Assembly (NCBI GenBank): GCA_944358495.1
Contig: CALVRF010000032.1
Coordinates: 1 to 12,899, forward strand
DNA: 12,899 nt
DNA from: an uncultured Bacilli bacterium
GTDB lineage: Bacteria; Bacillota_I; Bacilli_A; RF39; UBA660
Direction of reading: 5' to 3'
Positions 1 to 6,900 of this stretch are shown one piece after another; position 1 is the stretch's first letter, and every line of letters begins with the position of its first letter. The translations under genes and the position numbers were made by a program. The notes beneath the pieces were generated by a model. That model was not told the DNA's origin. It did not search any database and saw only the letters and a program-made list of their open reading frames with translations.

Positions 1-66
1 AGGTCTTTTAATATCGTATGATACTTATAAAGAGTAAAAAGTGGGCAAATAGAAAGGAGATGGAAA

Positions 67-309
67 ATGAATGAATTACTCGCCCAAAAGAAGTATTATA
101 CGGGAATGAATGATTTAGTATTTAAAAATGCTGCAGGTATGGAAAAAGATAGAGATATTTTAAATATTTTAAATAATGAAAAACCAACATCCAGTTATAA
201 TAAAAAACGCCGAACATTAGATGTGCTAGCAACTACTAAAGATGAAGTCTTTAATATTGAATTAAATTCGTCAAACTATTATGCGAAACGCTGGTTATTT
301 AATCAGTAA
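67..309 (+). pseudogene. Truncated PD-(D/E)XK (Rpn-type) nuclease/transposase remnant
   Basis: An 80-residue reading frame with a good ribosome-binding site (AAGGAG at 54-59, 7 nt before ATG 67). The start (LLAQKKYY, then NDLVFK at about residues 15-20) and the segment RRTLDVLATTKDEVFNIELNSS (about residues 48-69, split here as RRTLDVLATT and KDEVFNIELNSS) resemble the beginning and the D...E-x-(K/Q/N) core of Rpn/PD-(D/E)XK family transposase nucleases. Those proteins usually run to 250-300 residues. Here the part between the two blocks looks shortened and the protein ends just after the putative catalytic strand, so it is probably a decayed copy rather than an active enzyme. The ruvA promoter follows directly. 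The family assignment rests on motif likeness only; it could be an unrelated small protein. Confidence 0.5.
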
Positions 310-342
310 GAACATTTGTATCTATTATTTAGGTGGAATGTG

Positions 343-351
343 TGATATAAT
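343..351 (+). promoter_or_regulatory. ruvA promoter, extended -10
   Basis: TGATATAAT (TG at 343-344, TATAAT at 346-351) is a consensus extended -10. No good -35 lies at 16-18 nt upstream, which an extended -10 tolerates. It sits 18 nt before the ruvA start, so the leader would be only about 12 nt, containing GGTGAT (358-363) as the ribosome-binding site. Confidence 0.65.
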
Positions 352-369
352 GATGATGGTGATAAAAAA

Positions 370-921
370 ATGTATGCTTATATAAAAGGAATGGTAACGG
401 AAATAGATAGTGGTTATATTGTTGTAGAAGCAGGGAATATTGGTTATAGAATTTATACAGCCAATCCTTATTCTTTTAATGAGAATGAAACTTATACTAT
501 TTATTTATATCAATATGTTAGAGAAGACGAAATTAGTTTATATGGCTTTAAGTCTTTAGAAGAAAAAGATTTATTTTTAAAGTTGATTTCTGTTAAAGGT
601 TTGGGTTGTAAAATGGCTTTACCGATGTTAGCCGGTGGTTCGATTGTGGGAATTATTGATGCGATTGAAAGAGAAAATGTTTTGTATTTAAAAAAGTTTC
701 CGAAAATTGGCGATAAGGTAGCTAGACAAATTATTTTGGATTTAAAAGGTAAATTAGTTTCTAAAGAAGATACTACTTCACAAAACTTTGATGAACTTAT
801 TGAGGCTTTAAAAGCTCTTGGCTATAAAACTAATGATATTAATAAAGTGCTTAAAATGATAAAGCCAACTGATGAGATAGAGATTCAAATAAAAGAGGCA
901 TTAAAGTTGTTATTAAAGTAG
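370..921 (+). CDS. ruvA: Holliday junction branch migration protein RuvA
   Basis: RuvA tetramers bind the four-way Holliday junction and load the RuvB motor for branch migration in recombinational repair. The 183 residues show the family's three parts: an N-terminal OB-fold (about 1-62, starting MYAYIKGMV), two helix-hairpin-helix motifs (VKGLGCKMA at 75-83 and FPKIGDKVAR at 110-119, the latter followed by the conserved LDLKGKL), a linker around 130-138, and a C-terminal RuvB-contacting domain (about 139-183). It is slightly shorter than the usual 190-205 residues. The first HhH has Cys where Pro or Arg is more usual. The ribosome-binding site is the weak GGTGAT at 358-363. It is the first gene of a cluster with a membrane protein gene, ruvB and queA; the next gene starts 9 nt after its stop. 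Confidence 0.95.
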   Translation: MYAYIKGMVTEIDSGYIVVEAGNIGYRIYTANPYSFNENETYTIYLYQYVREDEISLYGFKSLEEKDLFLKLISVKGLGCKMALPMLAGGSIVGIIDAIERENVLYLKKFPKIGDKVARQIILDLKGKLVSKEDTTSQNFDELIEALKALGYKTNDINKVLKMIKPTDEIEIQIKEALKLLLK

Positions 922-930
922 GTGGGATAA

Positions 931-1263
931 ATGAAGTTATTAGTTGGCATTTTAAGTTGTTTAGTAGTTATTAGTTTTAGTATTTTGATATTCTTTTTAA
1001 TGATTTATACTTTTATTTTATTGTGGCAAAAGCTAAAGAAAAAACAGATTATTAATAATAAGTGGTTAAAAATTCGTTATATTTTAATGGCAGTACCATT
1101 TGTTATTTTAGGATTATATGTTCTTAGTTTGGTTTTTATTTTAGAAAGAACTGTGGATATTGTTGTTATGTTTTTGTTTGGGGTATTTTTAGTTTTGTAT
1201 CCAATTTTTAAATGTATATCAAAGATCAAAGATATCGAATATTTTGGTGGTATTGATGATTAG
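931..1263 (+). CDS. Small three-helix membrane protein of unknown function
   Basis: I do not recognise this 110-residue protein. It has three hydrophobic stretches long enough to span the membrane: about residues 4-33, 50-71 and 76-96, separated by a basic loop (QKLKKK around 33-38, more basic residues at 44-49) and followed by a short tail with acidic residues at the end (GGIDD). By the positive-inside rule the basic loop after helix 1 should be cytoplasmic. The start has GGTGG at 921-925, 5 nt before ATG 931. It lies between ruvA (9-nt gap) and ruvB (12-nt gap), so it is almost surely cotranscribed with them. The AGGAGG that serves ruvB overlaps this gene's TAG stop (1261-1263). Nothing in it suggests a recombination function; the link may only be positional. 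Confidence 0.8.
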   Translation: MKLLVGILSCLVVISFSILIFFLMIYTFILLWQKLKKKQIINNKWLKIRYILMAVPFVILGLYVLSLVFILERTVDIVVMFLFGVFLVLYPIFKCISKIKDIEYFGGIDD

Positions 1264-1275
1264 GAGGCGATAAGA

Positions 1276-2286
1276 ATGGATGAGAGAATAGTAACTAATC
1301 ATGAACTTAAAGAAGATACTTTTGAAGGAACTATTAGGCCTGATAGTATCGATGAATATATTGGTCAAAGTGAAGTTAAGGACAATTTAAATGTGTTTAT
1401 TAAGGCTGCTAAGATGCGTGATGAAGCTTTAGATCATGTGTTACTTTATGGCCCTCCGGGACTTGGAAAAACGACTTTGGCTTATATCATTGCTAATGAA
1501 ATGGGAACCAATATTAAAACCACTAGTGGTCCGGCGATTGAAAAGAGCGGAGATTTGGCGGCGGTATTATCAACTTTAGAGCCGGGGGATGTTTTATTTA
1601 TCGATGAAATTCATCGTATTCCAAGATATATTGAAGAAATTTTATATTCGGCGATGGAAGATTTTACTTTAGATATTATTGTTGGTAGTGATTCTTCTAG
1701 TCGAAACATTCGAATTGATTTACCACCATTTACTTTAGTAGGCGCTACTACTAGAGCTGGTGATTTGACAGGACCTTTACGTGATCGTTTTGGTATTATT
1801 GCGAAACTGAATTTCTATACGGAAAGTGAACTTAAACAAATTATTATGCGTACTAGTAGAGTTTTAGAAAGTTCAATTGATGAATATGCAGCTTTAGAAT
1901 TAGCTCGTCGTAGTCGTGGGACACCGAGGATTGCTAACAGATTATTTAAAAGAGTTAGGGATTATGCTTTGGTTATGGGTAGTGGTAATATTGATTTGGA
2001 AGTTACAAAGTTAGCTTTGGATAAACTTAAAGTGGATGCTTTTGGCTTAGATGAAACGGATTACAATTTGTTAAAGGCAATTATCGAAAAGTTTAATGGA
2101 GGACCTGTTGGTATCGAGGCCTTGGCTTCATCGATTGGTGAAGAAAGAGCAACAATTGAGGATGTTTATGAGCCTTATTTATTGCAAAATGGTTTTTTAA
2201 AAAGAACTAGTAGAGGCAGAGTGGTTACGGATAAGGCCTATAAACATTTAAAGATAGGAAGACAAGATAGTTTATTTGAGGAGTGA
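1276..2286 (+). CDS. ruvB: Holliday junction branch migration ATPase RuvB
   Basis: RuvB is the hexameric AAA+ motor that pumps DNA through RuvA-bound Holliday junctions. At 336 residues it is full length. Visible motifs in order: Walker A GPPGLGKTT (59-67), Walker B LFIDEIHR (107-114), sensor 1 GATTRAG (156-162), the PLRDRFG box carrying the arginine finger (167-173), the sensor 2 region RGTPRIANRL (about 214-223), and a C-terminal winged-helix DNA-binding domain (about 255-336, containing GGPVGIEALA and SRGRVVT). The ribosome-binding site AGGAGG (1262-1267) lies 8 nt before ATG 1276 and overlaps the upstream stop codon. The gene ends in TGA, which shows TGA is a stop here. Its last codons (GAGGAG, 2278-2283) also form the ribosome-binding site for queA. 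Confidence 0.98.
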   Translation: MDERIVTNHELKEDTFEGTIRPDSIDEYIGQSEVKDNLNVFIKAAKMRDEALDHVLLYGPPGLGKTTLAYIIANEMGTNIKTTSGPAIEKSGDLAAVLSTLEPGDVLFIDEIHRIPRYIEEILYSAMEDFTLDIIVGSDSSSRNIRIDLPPFTLVGATTRAGDLTGPLRDRFGIIAKLNFYTESELKQIIMRTSRVLESSIDEYAALELARRSRGTPRIANRLFKRVRDYALVMGSGNIDLEVTKLALDKLKVDAFGLDETDYNLLKAIIEKFNGGPVGIEALASSIGEERATIEDVYEPYLLQNGFLKRTSRGRVVTDKAYKHLKIGRQDSLFEE

Positions 2287-2290
2287 TATA

Positions 2291-3316
2291 GTGACAACTG
2301 AAGAATTCGATTTTGATTTACCTAAGGAGTTAATTGCTCAAACGCCTTTAGAAAAAAGAGATACTTCGAGATTATTAGTTTTAGATAAACAGACGGGAGA
2401 AATTACTCACCGCCATTTTACGGATATTATCAGTTATATGGAAAAAGGTGATACTTTAGTTTTAAATGATACAAAAGTTATTCCGGCTAGATTATATGGT
2501 GTTAAAGAGGAGACCGGGGCGGTTATTGAAATTTTAATGCTTCAAGATAAGGGATCTAATGTCTGGGAATGCTTGGTAAAACCGGCTAAGAGAATTAAAG
2601 AAGGAACAGTAGTTTCTTTTGGCAATGGAAAATTAAAAGCTATTTGTACTGGGGTATTTGATGAAGGCATTAGACACTTTAAATTAGTTTACTCGGGGAT
2701 TTTATATGAGATTTTAGATGAACTAGGGGAAATGCCTTTACCTCCTTATATTCATGAAAAATTAGAAAATAATGACCGTTATCAAACTGTTTATGCGAAA
2801 AATATTGGTAGTGCAGCGGCACCAACAGCTGGTTTACATTTTACAGAAGAATTACTGGATAAAATTAAGGAAAAAGGCATTAATATTGCTTATATAACTT
2901 TACATGTTGGTTTAGGAACTTTTAGACCGGTTTCTGTCAGTGATGTGACGAATCATAAAATGCATAGTGAATATTATATGATGAGTAAAGAGACGGCCTT
3001 ATTATTAAATGAAACAAAGAGCCGTGGCCATAAAATTATTAGTGTGGGGACGACGACAACTAGAACATTGGAAACAATTATGAGCTTATATGGAACATTT
3101 AAAGAGTGTAGTGGTTTTACAGATATTTTTATTTATCCTGGATATGAATTTAAAGGTATAGATTATTTGATTACTAATTTTCATTTGCCAAAATCAACTT
3201 TAGTGATGCTTGTAAGTGCTTTGGCTGGTAAAGATAATATTATGAAGGCCTATAATGAAGCTATTAAAGAAAAATATCGTTTCTTTTCTTTTGGCGATAG
3301 TATGCTTATTAAATAA
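2291..3316 (+). CDS. queA: S-adenosylmethionine:tRNA ribosyltransferase-isomerase QueA
   Basis: QueA transfers and isomerises the ribosyl part of SAM onto preQ1 at tRNA position 34, giving epoxyqueuosine, the penultimate step of queuosine synthesis. I chose GTG 2291 because GAGGAG (2278-2283) lies 7 nt upstream and the protein then begins MTTEEFDFDLPKELIAQ, the normal QueA N-terminus, at 341 residues, the family's usual length. A TTG at 2276 would add five residues but leave no ribosome-binding site. Conserved blocks: LNDTKVIPARL (58-68), GEMPLPPYI (146-154), GSAAAPTAGLHFT (173-185), HVGLGTF (205-211), NHKMHSE (221-227), TNFHLPKSTLVMLVSA (295-310) and YRFFSFGDSMLI (329-340). It follows ruvB by 4 nt, the common ruvAB-queA arrangement, so it is translationally coupled. 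Confidence 0.97.
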   Translation: MTTEEFDFDLPKELIAQTPLEKRDTSRLLVLDKQTGEITHRHFTDIISYMEKGDTLVLNDTKVIPARLYGVKEETGAVIEILMLQDKGSNVWECLVKPAKRIKEGTVVSFGNGKLKAICTGVFDEGIRHFKLVYSGILYEILDELGEMPLPPYIHEKLENNDRYQTVYAKNIGSAAAPTAGLHFTEELLDKIKEKGINIAYITLHVGLGTFRPVSVSDVTNHKMHSEYYMMSKETALLLNETKSRGHKIISVGTTTTRTLETIMSLYGTFKECSGFTDIFIYPGYEFKGIDYLITNFHLPKSTLVMLVSALAGKDNIMKAYNEAIKEKYRFFSFGDSMLIK

Positions 3317-3329
3317 TATAATAATAGAA

Positions 3330-3352
3330 AGAAGATACTGATGATATCTTTT
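3330..3352 (+). terminator. Weak hairpin after queA, possible terminator
   Basis: AGAAGATA (3330-3337) pairs with TATCTTTT (3345-3352), eight pairs with one G-T, around a 7-nt loop. It is A+T-rich and followed only by an interrupted T tract, so termination would be partial. Its right arm touches the miaA -35 (3351-3356), so it might instead be a regulatory dyad. Confidence 0.35.
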
Positions 3353-3379
3353 GACTTTTAAGGTGAACAAAAGTATAAT
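3351..3379 (+). promoter_or_regulatory. miaA promoter
   Basis: TTGACT (3351-3356) and a perfect TATAAT (3374-3379) are separated by exactly 17 nt. This is the only promoter in the window without TGN before the -10, and it has one of the two best -35 boxes. The start codon is 20 nt beyond the -10, so the leader is about 14 nt. Confidence 0.8.
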
Positions 3380-3399
3380 AATATTTAGAGGTGTGATTA

Positions 3400-4272
3400 A
3401 TGGTAATTGTAATTACAGGGCCAACAGCAGTTGGAAAAACAGAGCTTAGTCTTTTTTTAGCTAAAAAATTAAATGGTGAGATTATTAATGCCGATAGTAC
3501 GCAAGTTTATAAAGGGATGGATATTGCTACTAATAAACTTCAAGATTTAGAGGGAATTGTTCATCATTTATTTAATGAAAAGAGTTTGACTACGGATTAT
3601 ACGGTCTTTGATTATCAAAAAGATGCTAGAAAGATTATTGATGATATATTAGCTAGAGGGAAAACACCGATTATGGTTGGGGGAACTGGTCTTTATATTA
3701 ATGCGACTTTATATGATTATCACTTTGAGGAGAAAGCTAACGATGAATATGAAGGGATGAGTAATGATGAACTTTATAAAAAGTTATTAGAAGTGGATCC
3801 TAATACTAGTATTCATTTAAATAACCGTGTAAGAATTATTAATGCTCTTAATTATTATAAAGTTACAGGAAAACCTTATAGTGAAAAAGAAAAAAATGAA
3901 ACTTTATTATATGATGCTTTGTTTATTGGATTAACGACGGATAGAGAAATTCTTTATTATAAAATTAATAAAAGAGTGGATAAAATGCTTAATGATGGGT
4001 TGGTTAAAGAGGCTAAAGAGTTATATGATTTGGGTGTCAGAACTAAAGCTGTTATGACGCCAATTGGGATTAAAGAGTTATTTGAGTATTTTGATGGGAA
4101 TATGACATTAGAAGAAGCCATAGAATTAATTAAGCAACGTAGTAGACATTATGCGAAAAGACAGTATACTTGGTTTAATAATCAGATGAAGTTAAAATGG
4201 TTTAAAACTGATTATGAAAACTTTGAAAATACGAAAAATGAAGTTTTAAAATATATTAACAGCAAGATGTAA
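3400..4272 (+). CDS. miaA: tRNA dimethylallyltransferase MiaA
   Basis: MiaA transfers a dimethylallyl group from DMAPP to N6 of A37 in tRNAs that read UNN codons, giving i6A37. The 290 residues are close to the usual 300-315. Motifs: P-loop GPTAVGKTELS (7-17), the substrate-binding block NADSTQVYKGMDIATNK (30-46, including the conserved Asp 32), GGTGLYI (94-100), HLNNRVRIINAL (139-150) and the late YAKRQYTWF (251-259). The start is fixed by AGAGGTG (3387-3393), 6 nt before ATG 3400. It has its own promoter, so it is not strictly part of the queA operon, although both make anticodon-loop modifications. No clear terminator follows; the yqeG promoter begins almost at once. Confidence 0.96.
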   Translation: MVIVITGPTAVGKTELSLFLAKKLNGEIINADSTQVYKGMDIATNKLQDLEGIVHHLFNEKSLTTDYTVFDYQKDARKIIDDILARGKTPIMVGGTGLYINATLYDYHFEEKANDEYEGMSNDELYKKLLEVDPNTSIHLNNRVRIINALNYYKVTGKPYSEKEKNETLLYDALFIGLTTDREILYYKINKRVDKMLNDGLVKEAKELYDLGVRTKAVMTPIGIKELFEYFDGNMTLEEAIELIKQRSRHYAKRQYTWFNNQMKLKWFKTDYENFENTKNEVLKYINSKM

Positions 4273-4273
4273 T

Positions 4274-4302
4274 TTGTTTTTTTGCAGGAAATGTGTTACA
4301 AT
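4274..4302 (+). promoter_or_regulatory. yqeG promoter, extended -10
   Basis: TTGTTT (4274-4279), a 17-nt spacer, and TGTTACAAT with the -10 hexamer at 4297-4302. The start codon is 23 nt downstream, and AGGTG (4316-4320) is the ribosome-binding site. Confidence 0.7.
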
Positions 4303-4325
4303 AAAGCACATTAAAAGGTGATTTT

Positions 4326-4892
4326 ATGAGTTTAAAGCTAATACGTGAAGCCATACCGGATATGTATGTGCCTACGGTTTACGATGTCGATTATCGAGGG
4401 ATTTATAATATGGGCATTAGATATGCAATATTTGATGTTGATGATACACTTTTGTCGTCAGATGATATGGTAGTAACGCCAACATTATTTGAGCTTTTTG
4501 ATTATGTCCAAAATGAAGTAGGATTTAATACTTGTTTAGTGTCCAATAGCAGCGAAAAAAGGGTTAGCCCAGTGGCAGAACTTTTACATACTGGTTATGT
4601 AGCGAAGGCACGTAAACCTTCTTCACGTTCTTTTAGGACTGTGGAACAAATTTTTTTAGATAAAAATGGCCCGAATAAGATGGTTTTTATTGGTGATTCA
4701 GTGTTTTTAGATATGATATATGCTAGAAGATTTCAGATGTTTAAGGTGTTGGTTGATTCTATTAGAGGTAATAGGTGGAATTTAAAAACTATTTCCAATG
4801 ATTGTGTTCATGCTGTAATGAAATTTCCACTTAAGAAAGCCGGGTTTGAATTTGGTAAACATTATGTAAAAAAACAAAAAAACAATTCTTAA
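4326..4892 (+). CDS. yqeG: YqeG-family HAD (IIIA) phosphatase
   Basis: A 188-residue HAD-superfamily phosphatase like B. subtilis YqeG, related to the phosphatidylglycerophosphate phosphatase family of yeast Gep4; the physiological substrate is not certain. Motif I is FDVDDTLL (36-43; nucleophile D37, acid/base D39), motif II LVSNSS (71-76, S73), motif III lysine in ARKPSSRSF (K97), and motif IV FIGDSVFLDM (121-130; D124 and D129). YqeG proteins usually have DLDNTL and GDQ at motifs I and IV, so this is a divergent member. The start uses AGGTG 5 nt before ATG 4326. The basic end (HYVKKQKNNS) is partly dictated by the terminator hairpin, which overlaps the last codons. In B. subtilis yqeG sits beside yqeH and aroE; here it stands alone. 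Confidence 0.8.
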   Translation: MSLKLIREAIPDMYVPTVYDVDYRGIYNMGIRYAIFDVDDTLLSSDDMVVTPTLFELFDYVQNEVGFNTCLVSNSSEKRVSPVAELLHTGYVAKARKPSSRSFRTVEQIFLDKNGPNKMVFIGDSVFLDMIYARRFQMFKVLVDSIRGNRWNLKTISNDCVHAVMKFPLKKAGFEFGKHYVKKQKNNS

Positions 4893-4909
4893 TTTTTAGG
4901 AATTGTTTT
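4879..4909. terminator. Bidirectional terminator between yqeG and vanY
   Basis: AAAACAATTCTT (4879-4890) pairs with AGGAATTGTTTT (4898-4909): 12 pairs with one wobble and a 7-nt loop. A-rich sequence on the left and T-rich on the right provide a U tract in both directions. The hairpin contains the stop codons of both converging genes (TAA 4890-4892 on plus, TAA 4898-4896 on minus). Confidence 0.85.
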
Positions 4910-5771
4910 CATTTTCGATATAATAAGCATAGTATTCTTCAAATGTTATATTTTCTTCTTTTATTTGTTTGGCGATTTCTTTACCAACATAGCGATAATG
5001 CCATGGCTCATATTGATATCCGGTAATATTTTCTTTATCTTTAGGAAATCTAAGAATAAAACCGTATTTATAAGCGTTATCTTGGAGCCATCTAAAAGCG
5101 TCAGTATCTTCAAAACCGTTATCAATTTGATTAATATCAGTGGCTAAGCCAGTTTGATGTTCAGAAAAACCAGGTCTAGCAGAATAGGTGTCAGCAGCAT
5201 CCTGACCGTCTCTTTCGACATATCTATCATATAGATTTACTTGATATTGGTAACTGCGATAGGCAGAAGCATTTTTAATAATAATATTATCTAAAGTGGC
5301 AGCATCGGACATTTCCATGAAAGCCTCAGCCGCTTCTTTACGCATTTGACTATTAACACCGGTATTATATTTAGTAGTTAGTGTTACTAAGTCATTAGGT
5401 GTATAGTCTTCAGTTAAATAATAGTATTTATTTACCAACATTAAATTGTTATGATTAATATTAGTTGGAGTGATATCTTCATATTTGGTTTTATCTAAAT
5501 TACAGTTAACTTCAGAGATAATTTGTGCGGGAGTTAATTCACCTTTTTCTTCGGTGTTGGCATAATTTAAATATCTTTGAAGATTGTTATCAATATAATA
5601 TTTTTCAGCTTTTAACTTAGTTTCTAAAGGGTTTATAGTTTCACTAGTTTGTTTATCTTTTATTGGTTTTTGTTTGACTGTTTCGGTTTTATTGTTATTT
5701 AGCAATAGTAAGGCTAGGGCTACAACTAGAATAACTATAATAATAATTATAATGATTAATTTTTTTTTCAT
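4896..5771 (-). CDS. VanY-type D-alanyl-D-alanine carboxypeptidase, membrane-anchored (copy 1)
   Basis: A zinc D,D-carboxypeptidase of the VanY/DacB M15B family, which removes the terminal D-Ala from peptidoglycan stem peptides on the outer face of the membrane. The 291 residues begin with MKKK and one hydrophobic helix (about 4-24) with no lipobox cysteine, so it is a signal anchor. A variable spacer (25-110) precedes the catalytic domain (about 111-270). Active-site residues visible: R172 in SAYRSY, zinc ligands H205 and D212 in SEHQTGLATD, and EPWHYR with base E255 and zinc ligand H258. The start is supported by AAGGAG 6 nt upstream, which overlaps the end of the preceding paralogue; the two genes are 3 nt apart and cotranscribed. 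It is the second gene of the pair and ends in the bidirectional terminator. Confidence 0.93.
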   Translation of the reverse strand: MKKKLIIIIIIIVILVVALALLLLNNNKTETVKQKPIKDKQTSETINPLETKLKAEKYYIDNNLQRYLNYANTEEKGELTPAQIISEVNCNLDKTKYEDITPTNINHNNLMLVNKYYYLTEDYTPNDLVTLTTKYNTGVNSQMRKEAAEAFMEMSDAATLDNIIIKNASAYRSYQYQVNLYDRYVERDGQDAADTYSARPGFSEHQTGLATDINQIDNGFEDTDAFRWLQDNAYKYGFILRFPKDKENITGYQYEPWHYRYVGKEIAKQIKEENITFEEYYAYYIENENNS

Positions 5772-5774
5772 GTT

Positions 5775-6731
5775 TTACTCCTTATCTAAATAATAAGCAT
5801 AATACTCATCATAAGTTAAACCACTATTTTTAACTTTGGTGGCTAGTTCTTTTCCTAAGTAGCGATAGTGCCATGATTCATAAGCATAGCCGGTAATATC
5901 TTCTTTACCTTTAGGATATCTTAAAATGAAACCATATTCATTGGCATGTTCTTGTAACCATTTATAAGCATCGGTATTTTCAAATTCTTCGCCAGAAGTA
6001 CCATAAGTGATAATGTCTAAAGCTAAGCCAGTTTGATGTTCAGAAAAGTCTGGTCTAGCGGCATAGCTGTCGGCATATTCTTCGCCGTTGGCATCTTTGT
6101 ACTGTTCATAGACTTCTTTTTGATATTCGTAGGTGCGATAACCAGAATTGATGATTAAAGTAATCCCTTCTTCTTTGGCAGCATTGAACATTTCTTTAAA
6201 GGCATCATACACTTCGCTTCTAATACTCATGGTTCCATAAGCATACCAGTTACTAACTTCAACAATATCTTCGGGTGCATATTGTTCTGGTAATTTATAG
6301 TACTTATTAACTAAAATAGCATTACCTTGATTCATATCGGTATCTTTAGTATGGGTGTAGTAATCGTAGTTGCGATTGACATTAACTTTAGTTACGACAT
6401 CTTTATAATCAATAGTATTGGTTTCTGTGGCTAAATCTTTTATATATTCTTTATACGTGTTATAATTTTTCCACAAGAAATATTTTTGCTTTGTTAGAGG
6501 TATTAAATCTTTATCATAGTCAGAAGTTAAGGCTTTATTTAAAATTTTATCATCGGCTTTTATAAGCGTAGTTATTTCTTTTTCATTGTAGCCGATTTGT
6601 TCTAGTTTGTATTCGTTACTGGTGAAATGCTTAAATAATAAAATACCAGTTATGATAAGGGTAATGACAATTATGACAATTATGATTGCAATAATTGCTT
6701 GTTTTTTTATTTTTCTTTTTGTATATACCAT
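5775..6731 (-). CDS. VanY-type D-alanyl-D-alanine carboxypeptidase, membrane-anchored (copy 2)
   Basis: A paralogue of its neighbour and the first gene of the minus-strand pair, 318 residues. It has a basic N-terminus (TKRKIKKQ), a membrane helix (about 11-33) and a longer spacer (about 34-135). The M15B catalytic domain begins at the conserved AILVNKYYKLP (138-148). Key residues: R199 in SGYRTY, H232 and D239 in SEHQTGLALD, and ESWHYR with E285 and H288. All zinc ligands and the catalytic Glu are present, so it should be active. Both copies end with a similar aromatic YYAYY motif. The ribosome-binding site is a weak GATGGTG about 6 nt before the ATG. An extended -10 promoter lies just upstream, divergent from the hsp20 promoter. 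Peptidoglycan trimming is inferred from the family; the difference between the two copies is unknown. Confidence 0.93.
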   Translation of the reverse strand: MVYTKRKIKKQAIIAIIIVIIVITLIITGILLFKHFTSNEYKLEQIGYNEKEITTLIKADDKILNKALTSDYDKDLIPLTKQKYFLWKNYNTYKEYIKDLATETNTIDYKDVVTKVNVNRNYDYYTHTKDTDMNQGNAILVNKYYKLPEQYAPEDIVEVSNWYAYGTMSIRSEVYDAFKEMFNAAKEEGITLIINSGYRTYEYQKEVYEQYKDANGEEYADSYAARPDFSEHQTGLALDIITYGTSGEEFENTDAYKWLQEHANEYGFILRYPKGKEDITGYAYESWHYRYLGKELATKVKNSGLTYDEYYAYYLDKE

Positions 6732-6754
6732 ATAAACACCATCTTTCTAGATTA

Positions 6755-6783
6755 ATTATAGCATGTTTTATTTTAAAAAGGAA
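6755..6783 (-). promoter_or_regulatory. Promoter of the vanY pair
   Basis: Read on the minus strand, TGCTATAAT (plus 6763-6755) is a consensus extended -10, 23 nt before the start codon. At 17 nt upstream the -35 is only TTCCTT (plus 6783-6778), so the promoter depends on the extended -10. It is divergent from and separate from the CIRCE-covered hsp20 promoter. Confidence 0.6.
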
Positions 6784-6836
6784 TAAAGTTAATGTTTTTT
6801 TAAGAATTGTGAAAAAAATAAAAAATTTGTCATACT

Positions 6837-6863
6837 TTAGCACTCTTACTTGACAAGTGCTAA
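6837..6863 (+). promoter_or_regulatory. CIRCE operator (HrcA site) upstream of hsp20
   Basis: TTAGCACTC (6837-6845), a 9-nt spacer, then AAGTGCTAA (6855-6863). The CIRCE consensus is TTAGCACTC-N9-GAGTGCTAA, so only one of 18 arm bases differs. The dyad extends outward by CT and AG (6835-6865). The right arm overlaps the -35 TTGACA by one base and lies in the spacer, so HrcA binding would block RNA polymerase. A further AAGTGCTA at 6867-6874 repeats the right arm in direct orientation and runs into the -10. Confidence 0.88.
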
Positions 6864-6878
6864 AGAAAGTGCTATAAC
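6850..6878 (+). promoter_or_regulatory. hsp20 promoter
   Basis: A perfect TTGACA (6850-6855), 17-nt spacer, and TGCTATAAC with the hexamer at 6873-6878. This looks like the strongest promoter in the window. The start codon is 22 nt beyond the -10, and the leader would open almost directly with the strong AAGGAGG (6886-6892). Confidence 0.85.
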
Positions 6879-6900
6879 ATAATTGAAGGAGGAATGAAAA

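Noticed and set aside
2276..2290. TTG start for queA, 15 nt upstream of the GTG
   Set aside because: It overlaps the GAGGAG ribosome-binding site, and the GTG at 2291 gives the family's normal N-terminus and length.
4965..5147. 60-residue plus-strand frame antisense to vanY copy 1
   Set aside because: Lies wholly inside a well-supported gene and resembles no family.
4896..6731. Glycopeptide-resistance locus
   Set aside because: Only VanY-type carboxypeptidases are present; no VanH, VanA/VanB-type ligase, VanX or VanRS-like genes nearby.
6631..6843. 70-residue minus-strand frame over the vanY start region
   Set aside because: Shifted-frame shadow of the vanY N-terminus and intergenic DNA, with odd Asn/His/Cys composition.
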